Positions 10,694-24,700 of a DNA stretch of 64,000 bases are shown here, in pieces. The position numbers were made by a program, and so were the translations under genes. Each line of letters opens with the position of its first letter. Position 1 is the first letter of the stretch. Under the pieces are notes generated by a model that saw only the letters and a list, made by a program, of their open reading frames with translations, did not search any database and was not told where the DNA came from. The stretch comes from Aselliscus stoliczkanus (taxonomy: Eukaryota; Chordata; Mammalia; Chiroptera; Hipposideridae). Where the stretch lies: NCBI GenBank assembly GCA_033961575.1, contig CM066730.1, positions 115,285,523 through 115,349,522 on the forward strand, read 5' to 3'.

Positions 10694-12691
10694 CTGGAAA
10701 GCAAATATACATTTCATGTATTTTAAAATCTCTAGACTGCCATAATGCCACCACACTGCCTTACACTTAGGGCCCTATCAGAAATGCACACTAAGTTTTG
10801 GTTATGGAAATCCCAGTTGTAGTTTTTGTCTGGTTATTCCATCTTCTTTATTTTAAGAATGAATATATGAACTGTTTTTATCTAATTATCTATTCATAAA
10901 AAATTTAATTCAAAATTATATTGTACTAAAAAATGGGATCTAGATTTCTTTTTAGAAAAAACAAGAGCTGAATCCACTTTTAACTTAGTACAAGAAACAC
11001 CATAATGTTTGAGTACAGTAAAGATACTTAGTACCCCACATCTGTGTTATTTCTCATTAAGTTGAGAGAGGGAGTAATTGGAGGAGAACGTAACAGGGAG
11101 ATAAATAGAGTGGGAGACAGGGATGAGGATAAAGAGCAAAAGGAAGCAGAGAGCCTGGAATGTGTACTAATTACAATGTGCTTAGGAGGTAGGCAGACTT
11201 TGATTAGCACCTTAATTCTACTATGTTCTAGTTGTGTAACAAAAAAAAACTTTATTTAACCATTTTTACCTTCAATTTTCTTAGCTGTAAAATAGGGATA
11301 ACAGTTATTCAATTCTTTCAACAAGTATTTACTGAGTGCCTACGATTCTAGTGGTGAGGATTATATATAATAATGCAGGGAAAATGTTTAGCATAATGTC
11401 TGGGACTTAAAGTTTGAAATACTAGCTATTATAATTGTTATTTTATCAAGAAAGGAAAGGAAGATGCTAACATAAATGTTTCATTAAAAAATGGATTTAG
11501 AAATCTACCAGAGCCATCAATATAAAAATATGTTCTCACATTCTGAAATGACATAAACAATAAAACACCAGATGTCATTTTTGAAGTGATAGCTTTATTT
11601 TTTAAATGAAATACTAAAGGTGTTATAAATATGTGGTTAATAGCTTCAATTTAGTGGCTTTCAAAAAATTCAAGACCTCTGCCTTAAATTCTGTTTTTTT
11701 AATAAATAGGCCTTATCAATCCATTCTACTATTCTTCACATACACCCTGTGTTGCATTTAGGTAGATCTGTTTCTCTCTCTCTTTCTCTCTCTGTCTCCC
11801 TCCCTCCCTTCCTCTCCCACTTATTTTAATTCAGATGTTACATTGTGAAATTCTGCTTCCTTGACCTTGATCATATTATTCTCTCCCTGTCATGACTCCC
11901 TGGAATGTGCCTCCTTCTCCCTATTTATGCAAATTGTACTTATTTTCCGGGCCCAATAGGAGGCCCAACTTCTTTATAAAGTCTTGTTCAAGTAATGGGT
12001 TGTCGGAAAAGTCATGACGCATTTTTGCAACCAAAAACAGAAAAATACGTCATGACTTTTCCGACAACCCAATATTTCATGCACCTTGATGACTTTCTTC
12101 CATAAACTCTTATTGCACAAAATGGAGTTTTCCAGATTGTTTTTTAGGAGGTTCAATTTATTTTTCAATTAGAGTATATTTTTCTTGAGGGTAAAGACTA
12201 TGTTTTAGACTCCTTTTGTATCAATTAGAGTATGTGGTACTGTTTTGGGCAGGTATTTGACCTTAATTATTTGTTGGCCAACAATACAGTTATTAAGTTT
12301 ATGCCCAAATGACAGAATTAGAAAATCATAAAATATTAGAATTACATCTATTTTAGTAATCTTAGGTCATCTAGCCTAATTTGGATATTTGACAGGTATG
12401 GAAATTGGGTCCCAGAGAATTTAAGTACTTCATTTGAGATTATGTAAATATTCATTTATTCTTTGAGACACTGATACTACCTACTTTTGCAATACCCGAG
12501 TGCTACACTTGATACTAACTACAACCCCTTTCTATTTGTCACAGGAAAGAAGGAGATTAGATCCCTCTTATTTTAGGCATTTGTGCTTAAACACAGTGAA
12601 GTTCTTTCTCTCCCAGTGTCCATGTATAATGCATTCTTCCTTCTTTTAGTTTCTATAATCAGCCTGAGGGACGTTTATTATGAACCCAATA

Positions 12692-12725
<34 letters not shown>

Positions 12726-15700
12726 TATTGGGGAATTGGCGGAGGGGAACAGACAAGTTGCTGTCTTTTTGTTCTTCAGTTTAGTTGCGGAGGATGTTGC
12801 TTCACTGTTGGTATCGTCATTGCGCTCTTCCCGGATGAGGCAGATCGGTTGCTGGCCTCTGGATGTCGCTCACAGCGGCTATTGGCAGCTCACGCTTGGC
12901 TGCCAGCCACTCACGCTGGCTGCGGGCCACTCACTGGAGCCTATGGCAGCCCACTGCAGTAGGGGCTGCAGCCCACACCATCACCGGGGCTCGCACAGCC
13001 CAGCTCCAGGTGGAGCTGTTGTTAGCTATAGAGGGCAGTGTCACTGGCCCTCATGTGGGATCCGAACTGGGGCCGCTGGCTTCCGAAGCCAGCGCTTAAC
13101 CACCGCGCCACTTGGCCGGCCCTATGAACCCAATCTTGAACTGAAGGGTTGACCTTGACAGAATTCAATTTAGAACTAAACATTTGGTCAGGTAATTTCA
13201 TTTGTGGCTTTTCCAGTGCAAGTATTTATTATTATTGTTATTATTATTATTATGATTTTTTTATTCTGCCATATATTTAAGGGTCATAGCATAGAAAAAA
13301 TAATGTATTTCAGAAGCTGTTATAATAAGAGTTTTCAACATTGAAGTAGAAAAGAGCTCTTTATGGGTATTCTATGTTTCCTTTAGCTTTAGAATGATCT
13401 TTTCCTTGTATAATGATGATGAAAAGAAATATAGCTTTGAAAAATGCTATATAGGAAATGAAAGATTAAAAAGCATCTTTTCTATTGAGAGTATACAGTG
13501 AGAGATTTATTGTAACACAGGAGAGAGAATGCTGAATATGTGGCTTTTCAGCACAGACAACCCCTGAGATATTGTATGTATAGATATTGCATATCCTTTT
13601 CATTTTTCCACCGTAAAAGAAGAAACAGCAAGACTGATTTTATCTCAAAAGAATCTACTAGTCTAGCACAATAGTGGAATGTGGTAGGCATTCAATAAAT
13701 ACTAATGACATTCTGTTAAATTTAAAGCAAAAATAAAATTAATTTGAACTTTCCAGAATGAAAGCAATGTATTATTAGTAAGTTTGAATGCATGAGATAT
13801 TTTGGCCTTGAACTTTATTCAAACTCCATGGCCAAATCTCTCAAACTAGTTGAGTTCTCTGCATGTGATCCTTTCTGCGAGACATGCTCACTTAACTTGG
13901 CTACCTTCTCTCATTCTTCAGGAATAGTCTCTTCTGGGAAGCCTTTTCTGGGAAGCTTTTTAAGATATACCTTGTGCTGTTTAACCCCCAGTCAGGAATT
14001 TGTGGCCTTCAAGTGTGCTGTAGTATTATTCTATGCTCGCAACAGTGTATTTCCTATCACAATCTGTAAAATTACCTGTTTACTTGCATAAAGGGTCTTC
14101 TGCACTCCACTAAATGTCAAGAGTAGGGGTTATTTCTTAGTGATTGAAAATTCAAAAAGGCAATGAATGAAGAAAATTGTGCAAGTACAGAAATACTTAA
14201 AAAAGGAGTTCTCTGGTAGGGAGCAAAGAATGCAATAGAAACCTATTAACTGTCTTTTCAAAGTAATTTCTAAGATGGTTCCTATTGTGAGAGGCAGTTT
14301 GGCACAATAGAATCTGACAAGAGTGGGTTAGACTTGTAAGTTATTAAATATAGAAATCATTTGGGTCTGTTAATCTCTTAGAGTCTCAGTTTTCACATCT
14401 TAATAGGTGAGTGATGGCCCATAGTAGACTCTCTACGTGTTATTTATAAATAGGACTTCAGAAAATTCTTAGCAAAGAAAGCCAATGGGATTTCTTTTAT
14501 AATATTAAAAAATGTAATATGGACCTTACCTTTTCCTTCATCAAGGACATTGCCAGGGGCAGTCCATGAAAGTTGAATATAATCTTCTTTAAACTTAGCC
14601 TCCAGGTCTGTAATTTTACTGGGTGGGAACATATGAGTATTATTACCAGGAGGGGGCGCTCCTGATACAGTAAACGACCCTCCAGAGGTTAGTCTGCTCA
14701 AGTCTCCTACTTCAGCTTCAGCTGTGTCATCTTTGACTTCAGGTCTGGGTGGGTTCAGTATAATTTTACCTAACAAAAAAAGTAATTCTGTAACTTAATA
14801 TTGCCATAGCTATTTTTTTAACCTTGTAATCTCATTTTGCAGCTGTAAAGGGTTAATATTGATTGATAGTAGACATTGAAAAAATAACAGTTTTCAGTGA
14901 AAGAAAGCTTGTTTTACTGGTGTCATTTTAAAATTAATAAGGAGATATTACGCAATGTTAGAACTGTCTTTTAGCCAGCTCTCTTTACTACTTGACTGTA
15001 AATTCTTTCAAGGATGGTGTCTTATGTACCTTTATTGCTCAAGCATCTAGCACAATGCTTGCTACATAGGAGGTGCTGAGTAAATGTTTTTTCAATGTAA
15101 ATGAAATGAATTGAGGGGGATTGAAAGAAAACATGTTGGAAGCATAGCCCAATGATAGGTCCATTGATATAAATATGGTTTTGAGACATGCAGATGATTT
15201 TATAACTACATACTTAGGTTTTCCATTATATTTTCAATGCTTGACTCATGTAATTTACCTTAGCAAATGACACGTTTCTATTTTAAGGCCACTTACCATT
15301 GTCTATGTAGCCTGGTATATACAGAGCTTTGTTTTGTCGTCTTAAACTTGACCTAGCCATGCTTTTTTTTGCCTGGGCATGTACTTTTAAGCTGTATCTA
15401 CCATTTCCACGGTAATGTGTAAAATATCTTGAGTAGATGCCATCATTCTTGACAATATCAGCACCTTGATATCAAAAGGTAATAATTAGCCAACCAACAA
15501 AGTGAAAATGACAATCCCAACTGTGTATGAGTACTACCGATAGCAACCATTTGGGTAGATAGTATAGCACAGTGTTTTAACACATGAACCTTGGAATCAG
15601 ACTGTTTAGGTTCAAAACCTGGCTTGGCCATTTGCCAACCCTTGACTTTGTAAAAGAACAATTCATGGTGAGATTCAGTAAGCGTTCAATTAATATAAGC

Positions 15701-18700
15701 TGTTATAATTTCATAAAGGAATCTTAACAAAATAAAGAAAATATAACTAAACTGGAGAAAGCATGTTGAAAACACTGGCACTCATATAAATAGGGAAAAA
15801 TTCTGCTGTTAAAGTCCATGGGAAAAGAAAAGTTGTTCATAAAATTTAAAGAAGATCAAGATGTGTATGTCTATGCCTCCTCAAGGTAACTGAGTAAAAT
15901 ATTTTAAAAACATTAAAATAAAATTTAATTCATTTAAAAATATGATTCATTTGCATACCTGGGAAATATTGACTTCTAAGTCATGTAACTGTAGTGCCAT
16001 TTTAAGATCAGTGGAAGTTGATGCAGATTCTTATTACCTGCACCATTGTCCCGGAGCTCCAGTGTTACTTGATGTCCGTCTTCGGATTCTATAATGGCTG
16101 TTACATTGATTCCCAGAATAGGCACAAACCCTTGACTGACTCGTGCATAAACAACCATTGGGCTAGGGTAATGTGCTGTATTTTGACTCATGTGAGAAGT
16201 TACAGTTACTGGGAGTGTGATAGGACTTCTTGCTCGAGTGGTCACGGTCACCGTCAGCATTTGAGAGTTTGCATGATTATTGTGAAGGCTGTAAGTCCAA
16301 GTACCTGTCTGAAAATAAAAAAGTATATATCTATTTGAGATCTTTTGTAGTATTTTTCTACTCCGTTTGCAGTATAAAATTATTTAGAAATTTAAGCAGA
16401 GTAATAGTAATGACTTTTAATACACAATTTTATAAGCTGTTAAGTATGGGATATGAATCCCTAATTATTCTATTTGGCTTCTTTTTTTATGATACGTGAA
16501 CTGTAACTGTTTTAATATTGACAATGTATAAGATATTATCTGCCTTTTTTTTCTCAAAATTGATTGCTAAAGCTTAGAGAAAATAAAAGAATATTCTTAC
16601 CTCTGCAATACCTGGTATTTGAAGACGGGCAGACCGAATATTTAGGTTATCTTCTCTGAAATCTGAGGTTTTGTATTTCTTTCCTTTTGGATCTTGGAGA
16701 AGAATTTCTGGCTTTTGTATTGTCCAAGTGACAACAAAGAAAGTGTCATTTCCAACTGTACTATCTACAGGCACTGTACCAATTATCCATTTCCTTCCTG
16801 TAATATTGAAGGCTTTACTTTCCAACTGTTACAAGAATAAAAACATCAAACACATAAAATTAATGTATTATTATAGTTAATAAATTTCAAAGTTTGGTCA
16901 GTTCAGAGTAATTCTAAATTTATTTTTAAGGTTTCGATTAAAATAACTAAGAATTGTTTTGAAAAATTTTGCAAATAAAAAGCATTTAGAATTACATCAA
17001 AAGAAAAGGTGGCTATAAGTTTCTCAGAAAAGCAAATTCAGTAAGGATGTTTTTCTTCTGCATACCTGATATATTTTCAGGCAAAAGAGTTATGTATTAG
17101 AGGAAGAAGTTACTATTCAGGATAATAGAAATTTATTATAAATGTGAAAAGGCAAGAAATTTTTCTGAGATACTGACCTGAATAGCCTGCTGAGTGATGT
17201 TGCCACTTCTAGATGAAAGTCTACTGAAAGCATCAATAAGACCATTTATGTCTTTATGGGCAAAAAAACGATGTCCTCCTAAAATGGAATTTTATTTACT
17301 TTTATAATACTCATTTTAAATGGAAAAAAATCATATTTTTATTGGGATCTTATTAATATATTTTAAAATATATTTTTAATTTTCTTTTTTTTTTTTTAGA
17401 GGGCCATGTTACTGGCCAGCATATGTGGGATCCGAACCGGGGCCGCTGGTGTCCCAAGCCAGCTCTTAACCACCATGCCACTTGGCCGGCCCTTTAATGT
17501 TCATTTTAAACTTACAAAAGATGAATTTCCCAGAACCTTAGTTACTTTTAGTATATCAGTGTCCCAGACATCCTGTAATACCTAAAACCTTGCTCAAAAC
17601 AAGTTAGAATGAAGAAAGTTTAAGGAACCGGCCAAATCTTATTATTTTTTTAATCAGTCATTAGATGCAAGTGCCTGCCACATTAATAAAGCTGATCTAA
17701 TTACTAAAAATATTATAAAAATAAATTTCAGACAATTTTTTGAACCAGCTGCTTCTTTCTAGTTGTGGCTAAGATATACCAAAAACAATTAGAGAATGAC
17801 AGTTTAGAATAAAGTAATAATTAAGTGCAGAAAATAAATAATATAATTTAATGAAGAGAGAGATTACTTAGGTATAAGGAACTGGAAAAGAATGGGCTGC
17901 AGAGAACAAGAGTTAGTAATCAGGGGCCGGCCGAGTGGCGCATTGGTTAAGTGCTGGCTTGGGACGCCAGAGGCCCTGGTTTGGATCCCACATACAAGGG
18001 CTAGTGACACTGCTCTCTACAGCTAAGATGGTGAACAACAGCTCCACCTGGAGCTGGGTTGCCATGAGTCGCCGGCAACGGCATAGGCTGCAGCTCCTGC
18101 TGCAGTGGGCTGCCATAAGCTACAGTGAGTGGCCGGCATTCAGTGTGAGAGGCCGGCAGCTGGTGTGAGCTGCCAAGATCCTCTGTGAGCGACCGTCCAG
18201 AGGCCGGTGACCGATCTGCCTCACCCGGGAAAAGCACAATGATGATACCAACATAGGCCTGTGAAGCAACGTCCTCTAGACTGAAGAACAAATGGATAGC
18301 AACTTGTCTGTTCCCCTTCCCCGACTCCCCAACGCTGTTCCCCTCCCCCAATTCCCCAATAAAATCTTAAAAAAAAAAAGTTAGTAATCAGGACTGTAAC
18401 TATAGTCATGGGCAAGTTGTTTGTACTCTCTAGGTTTCCATTTCTTCCTCTATGAAATAAGACTGTCTGAATCTTTACTGTAGGACTGAGCAGGACAGAT
18501 ACTGAGGAAGAATTTTGGAATCACAGTTGAATAAGGATTAGAAACCATTTGGAAAGGTTTCAAATCGGTGGTGTTGGCAGAAAGTGGTGAGAAATGAAGA
18601 CAGCAAATCTTGACGTATATTAAAAGAAGCTAGTATAGGTATAAATGGAGACAGGTTGGGATGGGGTGGAGAGGAAAGATATTAATTTGAAGAAGAAGGA

Positions 18701-21700
18701 CAAGAAAAGGACAAAGATTAATTTGTAGGATGGGAAATTTTTGAGTAGTTTTGTAGTTTAAGGGAAAGAGTCCCTGGAATGGTGGAGACTGAAAATATAC
18801 TTTCTATTCAAACTATATTCCAAAGGTTTACCTGTCATGTTTGGAAGGGCCTCCAGCTCTTTGGCAGCAGAAGGTCCCAGAGCAATGGTGTGGATGATTG
18901 CCCCACTTTGTTTCACCTCAGCAAAGCATGAACCTATTTTATCATCTTCCCCATCTGTTAGTAATACGATTTCAGAACCAGAAATACTCTGGCCACTTTG
19001 GGCAATCACCTGATAGTGAGAAAACAGATTATTCACTACAGAACATCATACCTAAAAATACTTAAACTAGGAATAAACCTGTTCTCTAGTCTTAGAGAAG
19101 TCTTTAGGGCTATGCATCAGAATAGGCAAAAGGAAACTTTTTGCATTGCCACTCCAGGCTGAGTTGCCATAGAAATGAGTGTAATGTACAATGGTCTTGT
19201 AGGCTTTCAAAGATAAGACGTTAACAGTTCTAACCTTTCAAATATACTCTAGCTACTCAAGGGAGGAAGAATAAACCACTTATTAATAGAACAATGCAGA
19301 GCATAAATGCAGGGTTGTCGGAAAAGCCATGTCGTATTTTTCTATGTTTTTCATTGCAAAAATGTGTCATGACTTTTCCGACAACCCAGTAAGTACTCAG
19401 TTAATCTTAGCTATTATGATTATCCCAGGAGATACTTGGGGTGGAATGTATGACTGAGGCTGTTTTAGAAGGTTTTGGACTAGACAGCAGCAATAAAGTC
19501 ATGACTAAGGGCAGGTGGGCAAAGTTAAGTGATGTGGCATATGCACTTTTTATACATTTTAGTTGATCATTGAAGAGTCTCATGATTTCCTAGAAAAAAA
19601 AACATTGATCTACCATGAAGGAGGAAGTTCATAAATTTATGAAGTATTACATTTTTGGTTGTTTTTTTTTCTGACTCTTATCAAGAGTATTGGCTAAGAT
19701 CTTTAGTTAGACAAATTGAAAGCAAATTCCAGCTCTTCCATTTGCTGAATAGAACAGCTAGTGTTGTCTGTCTCTCTTTCTTACATAATAGAGTTCTATA
19801 AATAGGTTAGTATAGTGATCAACTATTTGGACTTTGGAGTAAGAAAGACCAGGTTTTAAATCCTGGATTTGCCAATTACTGACTATATGATCTTGAGAAA
19901 TATATTTAATACCTTGAAACTCAGTTTCCTTTTGTGCAAAATAGGCATAATAATAGTACCTGACTGAAAAAGTAATGGTAAGGATAAAATAAGATCATAC
20001 ATGTAAAACATCTAACAGACAATAATGTACTATATGTTCAATGAATTTTAGCTGTTACCCTTATGATTATATGTAAGCAAAATGTTTATATACTGATATG
20101 GTTTCATACGTAAAAACAGATTTTTATAGCTTTGAATATGATTTGACGGAATCTATTCAGCAATAGACTCTGTGGTCAGAATATAAGATATATTTCAAAA
20201 TATATTAAGAAAAACATGTGTGAACCAATATGTGCAAAAATTATGACATATTCCCAATATATAGTACTGTCATGTTTTAGAAGTGAATAGACATATATAC
20301 ATAGTAAGAATTACAATTATTATAATAACAATCCTTTCTTGAGCACTTACTAATTTTACATAATTCTCACAATTAAATGAGATAGGTACTGTTATTTCCC
20401 ACATTTCCTTGGTTGAGGAAACTGAGATTTTTCTGATTGAGTAACTTACCCAAGGTTATTTAGTAATAAATAATTGATCCAGAATCCCAGGTTTGTCTGA
20501 ATCCAGAGCCTGCATACCTTCTTAAACCAATATGATTTACAACAAGAAGACACCATAAAGAAAGCTAAGAAGTGTTATTAATTAGTGGTCTGGATAAGAG
20601 TAACAATCTCTACATTTTAGTTGGGACAATGAAAAGACCACTGAAGGAAAGCAGTTTTCTATTTTTGTGACTTAAAGAATGACAATAAATAGGCTTAAAT
20701 ATACTCTATCTTTAGATTTAGAAGAAATTCAAATGAGTACCCGAGGCAGTTTAATTTAGTGCTCAAAATTTGTTCCCAATTTTTGATTTCACAATTTTTG
20801 TTTCATTACACTTCCACCTATGTGACTTGGATTTGGTACTATATTGGTTGAGGAACTACCTCTATTTTTGTGATTGGTAAATGTTAATGTAACTTGATGA
20901 ACTGAGGGTTTCTTTATCCATAATACAGAAATATTACTAATTTTCTTTTTCCACTATTCCCTCAATAGCACTATTTTCTGCTCATAGAAATTCAGACTGT
21001 TGGAGTGGTAAAGAAAGAGGGAGCTCCTTAATAAAATCATGATGATTACTATGTACGCACTAGATTTTTCTTCCCTTAACCACTCCCCATGCAACTCAGA
21101 GAGGCGCCAGCTCTAAACAAACAATACAGTAGCAGAGTCTAAAAAAAAATTATTTAAGGGAAGGATCTATGAGCTCATGACCCTTATTCAAAGATAGTTG
21201 GACAAAATTAAAAACAATGGTAAATGGCAAATGATATTTAGAAAAGCATTTTTAATTTTACCTGGAATCCTGCTTTGAGACCACTGCAAATTGAAGTTCC
21301 ACCGTTAGCTACTTGAGGCAGATTTGCAGTGATATTTTGGTAAGCATTTTCATCAGTTATTTGTATAAGATTATTTTGGATTGTAGCAAAACTTTCAAAT
21401 GTGACCATCCCAACTAATGATCCCTTTTCAATAATTTGAATCAAGTATATTTCTGCTGCTTGATTCATCCGTACGAGACGATCTTCCTGTAAGAAAAAGA
21501 TGTCTGAACAATTCCTGAGTCTCCTCAAATCTTGAGAGATTGGTGAAAGACAGAATTGTTTATGGGCCTGACAGCATGATAACAAATGATTATAGGATTT
21601 TAGAATTTAACCCTTTCATTTTATTAAAAAGAAGTAATTTTAAAGAAAAATTTAAAAAATCAGTCATGTTCTTGGAAAAGCCTTAAAAATCTATACCTTT

Positions 21701-24700
21701 TTATTTAACAATTTTATATTCAGGAATTTCTGCTTAGGAAATATTTTTAAAATGTGTACTAAAATTTTGATGGCAATACAGTTTTTAATAAGTTGAAAAT
21801 TTCCAAAATGCCAATTAACAGGAGGTTATTTGACTAAATTATGGTAAGTGCATATGATATAACCATTAAAAATTGTGTCATGGAATCATTTTTTCCAGGG
21901 GAAGTGTTTAACGTATAGTAAGTATAAAAAAATCATATTATAAAACATTATATAAAATATAATCACATTTTGAAAAGAAAAAACTAATACATGAACAGAA
22001 AAAAGACTGGAATAACATGCTCAATGGTGGAATTATGGATTTTCATTTTTTCTTTAGCTATATTATTTCTAGTGTGTTAGAACTAAAAATTAAAAAAAAA
22101 TACACATTATCTCTAACCCAATAACCTTAATATAACAATTATATTTTATTTTAATATATTATGTTTTAGTACTTGTCCATGTAAAATGATTGTACTAAAC
22201 TTTATTAGAATAATAAATATATATTTTAGTTAGCTTAGGAGATCTAAATCTAAGATTCAATTATGTTTCTATTAGCTTAAGTACTTAATTTAAGATTCTT
22301 ACTGAACCCATGCTTCCAGATTTATCAAGTACCAAACAGACTACTCGCTGTTTGGACCTGAGCAATGAAAATGTAGGATGAGATGGTAGATTTCTTCCTG
22401 TCATGGGAGATGCAGTCTGAAAATCATCAGAGGCCATGATTACATCCCATGTACTTTTACGATTGCACATTTTGTTTTGTAGGTTTGGAGCTTCTGTGTT
22501 ATGTGTTTCTGCTGTACAAAATTCAGTCACCTAGAAAAAAAATCAATTAGAAGACAATATTATGGTAACTGGTGAGGCATTATCTTCCTTTCCAACTATG
22601 CAGTTAGCTGCCATATACATATTCCACAGATTTTTATCTTCTGATAATTAAAAATTATTTCATTCTGATATCCATTTTGCATACTTGAGTAGAGAGAAAG
22701 CAAGGTAAAACCATCAATCTGCACTGGAAAGTGTTTTGGTGATTCTTTTAGGCATAGGTAGATACTAGCAATGTGGGGGGGGTGGTGGCTGGCATAACTG
22801 CTTAAGCTAACTTCTTACTTTCCCTGCCTCTTGGGAGACTTAAGAGTTGAATTAAGTTTAATGGAAAAATGGACAGAGGTTGCAGTAATTTCTAGCTGTC
22901 TCCTAAAAGTGGAATATTAAAATGGCCTTCTTTAATTGCCTAAGTATTATCTCTCTTTGGAGTTGATAGAAAAACTTGAGAACAGATATTTTACCAACCA
23001 GGATTGTTATTGGCCCTGATGAACTCTGACATAAATAAAATAATACTCCTGAAAAAGTAATGAAAATGTAGGGGAAAAAAAAATGAGAAAATGTGATTGC
23101 TTCTCTTTCAGTTGCAAATGGTGAGTTTTATTCAGTAATTTTGCCAAATGACATTTCATTCCTATAGAATCTGTGAAAATCCTACACGTTTTGGAAACTC
23201 AGTAACTCGGAAAAATGCTCCCATAAACTAGTGCAGCATTAGGAAAGGAATTCATCTTGCAGTAAGCTTCAGCTTTTCTAAGTGTCGTTTCATTTTTTAA
23301 AATGTTTTCACAGTACAAAGTCTAGATGTAAGCTCAGATTTAGAACTAAATTACTAAATTTGAATCCCTTTTATTTAAGTTTTAAGAGTTTGTTTTCCTT
23401 CTAATATGGTTCTGGATTACATGTCCCAGAGGGGTTATATTGGATGGGAGAAAAATACAGTTTTCAATGAAAGCAGTGATTCACAATCAAGTCTTTCTGA
23501 TATGAAATGCCTATCAAGTCTGGTCCTCTTTCTTATGCCACTGCCACTGCCTTTATACAGAGCCTTCAGATCCCTTCTCACCTCTTGCTGTGGCCCTCTG
23601 ATTGGTCTCCCTTCCTCTCCAATTACCTTACTCCATTTTGTCTTTCACAATTAGTAGGATTATCTTCCTGAAAGAAATAAACTGATTACATTCCTAGTCT
23701 GAAGCTGATAAGATAAAATCTGAACCCCTTAGCTTTGTGGGTCCCAGTTTCCTATTTCAATCTCATTTCTTGCTTCTTGCTCATCATGTATCCTTTGCTT
23801 GTATGACACTGAACTTTTTCGTGTCCTTAAGAGTATGCCAGCAACTTTCATAAGGGTCTCTGCTAATCCAGATGAAAAAAGCGAAGGAAATTTTGTGCAA
23901 ATTAGAAAAAGGTGCCCCTTTCTTACGTGTTTGTTTGTTTGTTTACTGCTATCTACCTGAAAATTGTTCAAATAAATATTAAAATCTTTAGTGACCATGA
24001 AGCAAATAATTTGGGGAGTGCTCAACTTGTATAGTTGTAATGCGTGGTATTGCTGTTTATTTCCATTCTTAGCTTTTGAAAACTTGTTTCTTTGCCTAGA
24101 ATATCCTTCCCTTTCCAGCTTTGGCAAATTCATACTCATTTTTTCAAATCCCAGTTCAAAACTCATCACTTTAGAAACCATATTCTGATCTCCAATTAGA
24201 GGTGTTTGCTGTCCTCTCACAGCACTTGGTTTATATCTCTTCCTACTTTGTGTTCATATATATATTTTTTGTACCGCTACCTCTGTCACTAAACTGAGTT
24301 CATGAGTTCCTATCTTCCATTATTTCTGTATTTCCAGCTCCTAACACAGTGCTGGACATGAAGTGGGAATAATGAAATTTAAGGGAAGGAAATCATGGAA
24401 TTAAACATGCAATAGCTCAGATCATGGCTCCCCTAGGTCTGATCTTATGCCCTGGGTATAGATGATATGCAATATATTTAGTCTATGTTGTAAGAATTAG
24501 AAGCTAGTGTTATTCTGGACAAACTATATGGTTAAAGTACAGTATTTATCTCTGAGCTATATCTTTCATAATTAGTTGTCCTCTATATTTTAGCTACATG
24601 ATAGTCTGCATTATTATTTATCTCCTGGGTAGGCAGCACAAGTTATCTCCTAATAGTCAAATGGCTGTGGATTTATAGTTTGGTACAGACAGTACATATT

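Noticed and set aside
12736..13152. 138-codon plus-strand open frame
   Set aside because: It lies almost wholly in an antisense long-form SINE; the GC-rich SINE body gives open frames by chance. Similar frames occur in the SINEs at 9558-9899, 18001-18351 and 53650-54072.
22285..22302. Extension of CLCA3 exon 6 beyond GSMGS
   Set aside because: A GTAAGA donor follows TCA, and exon 7 continues in frame with the expected EDRLVRMNQ; the extra VRILN is intronic.
23729..24220. 163-codon minus-strand open frame in CLCA3 intron 5
   Set aside because: Overlaps L2-like sequence, has no domain, signal peptide or splice context, and is on the CLCA3 strand inside an intron.
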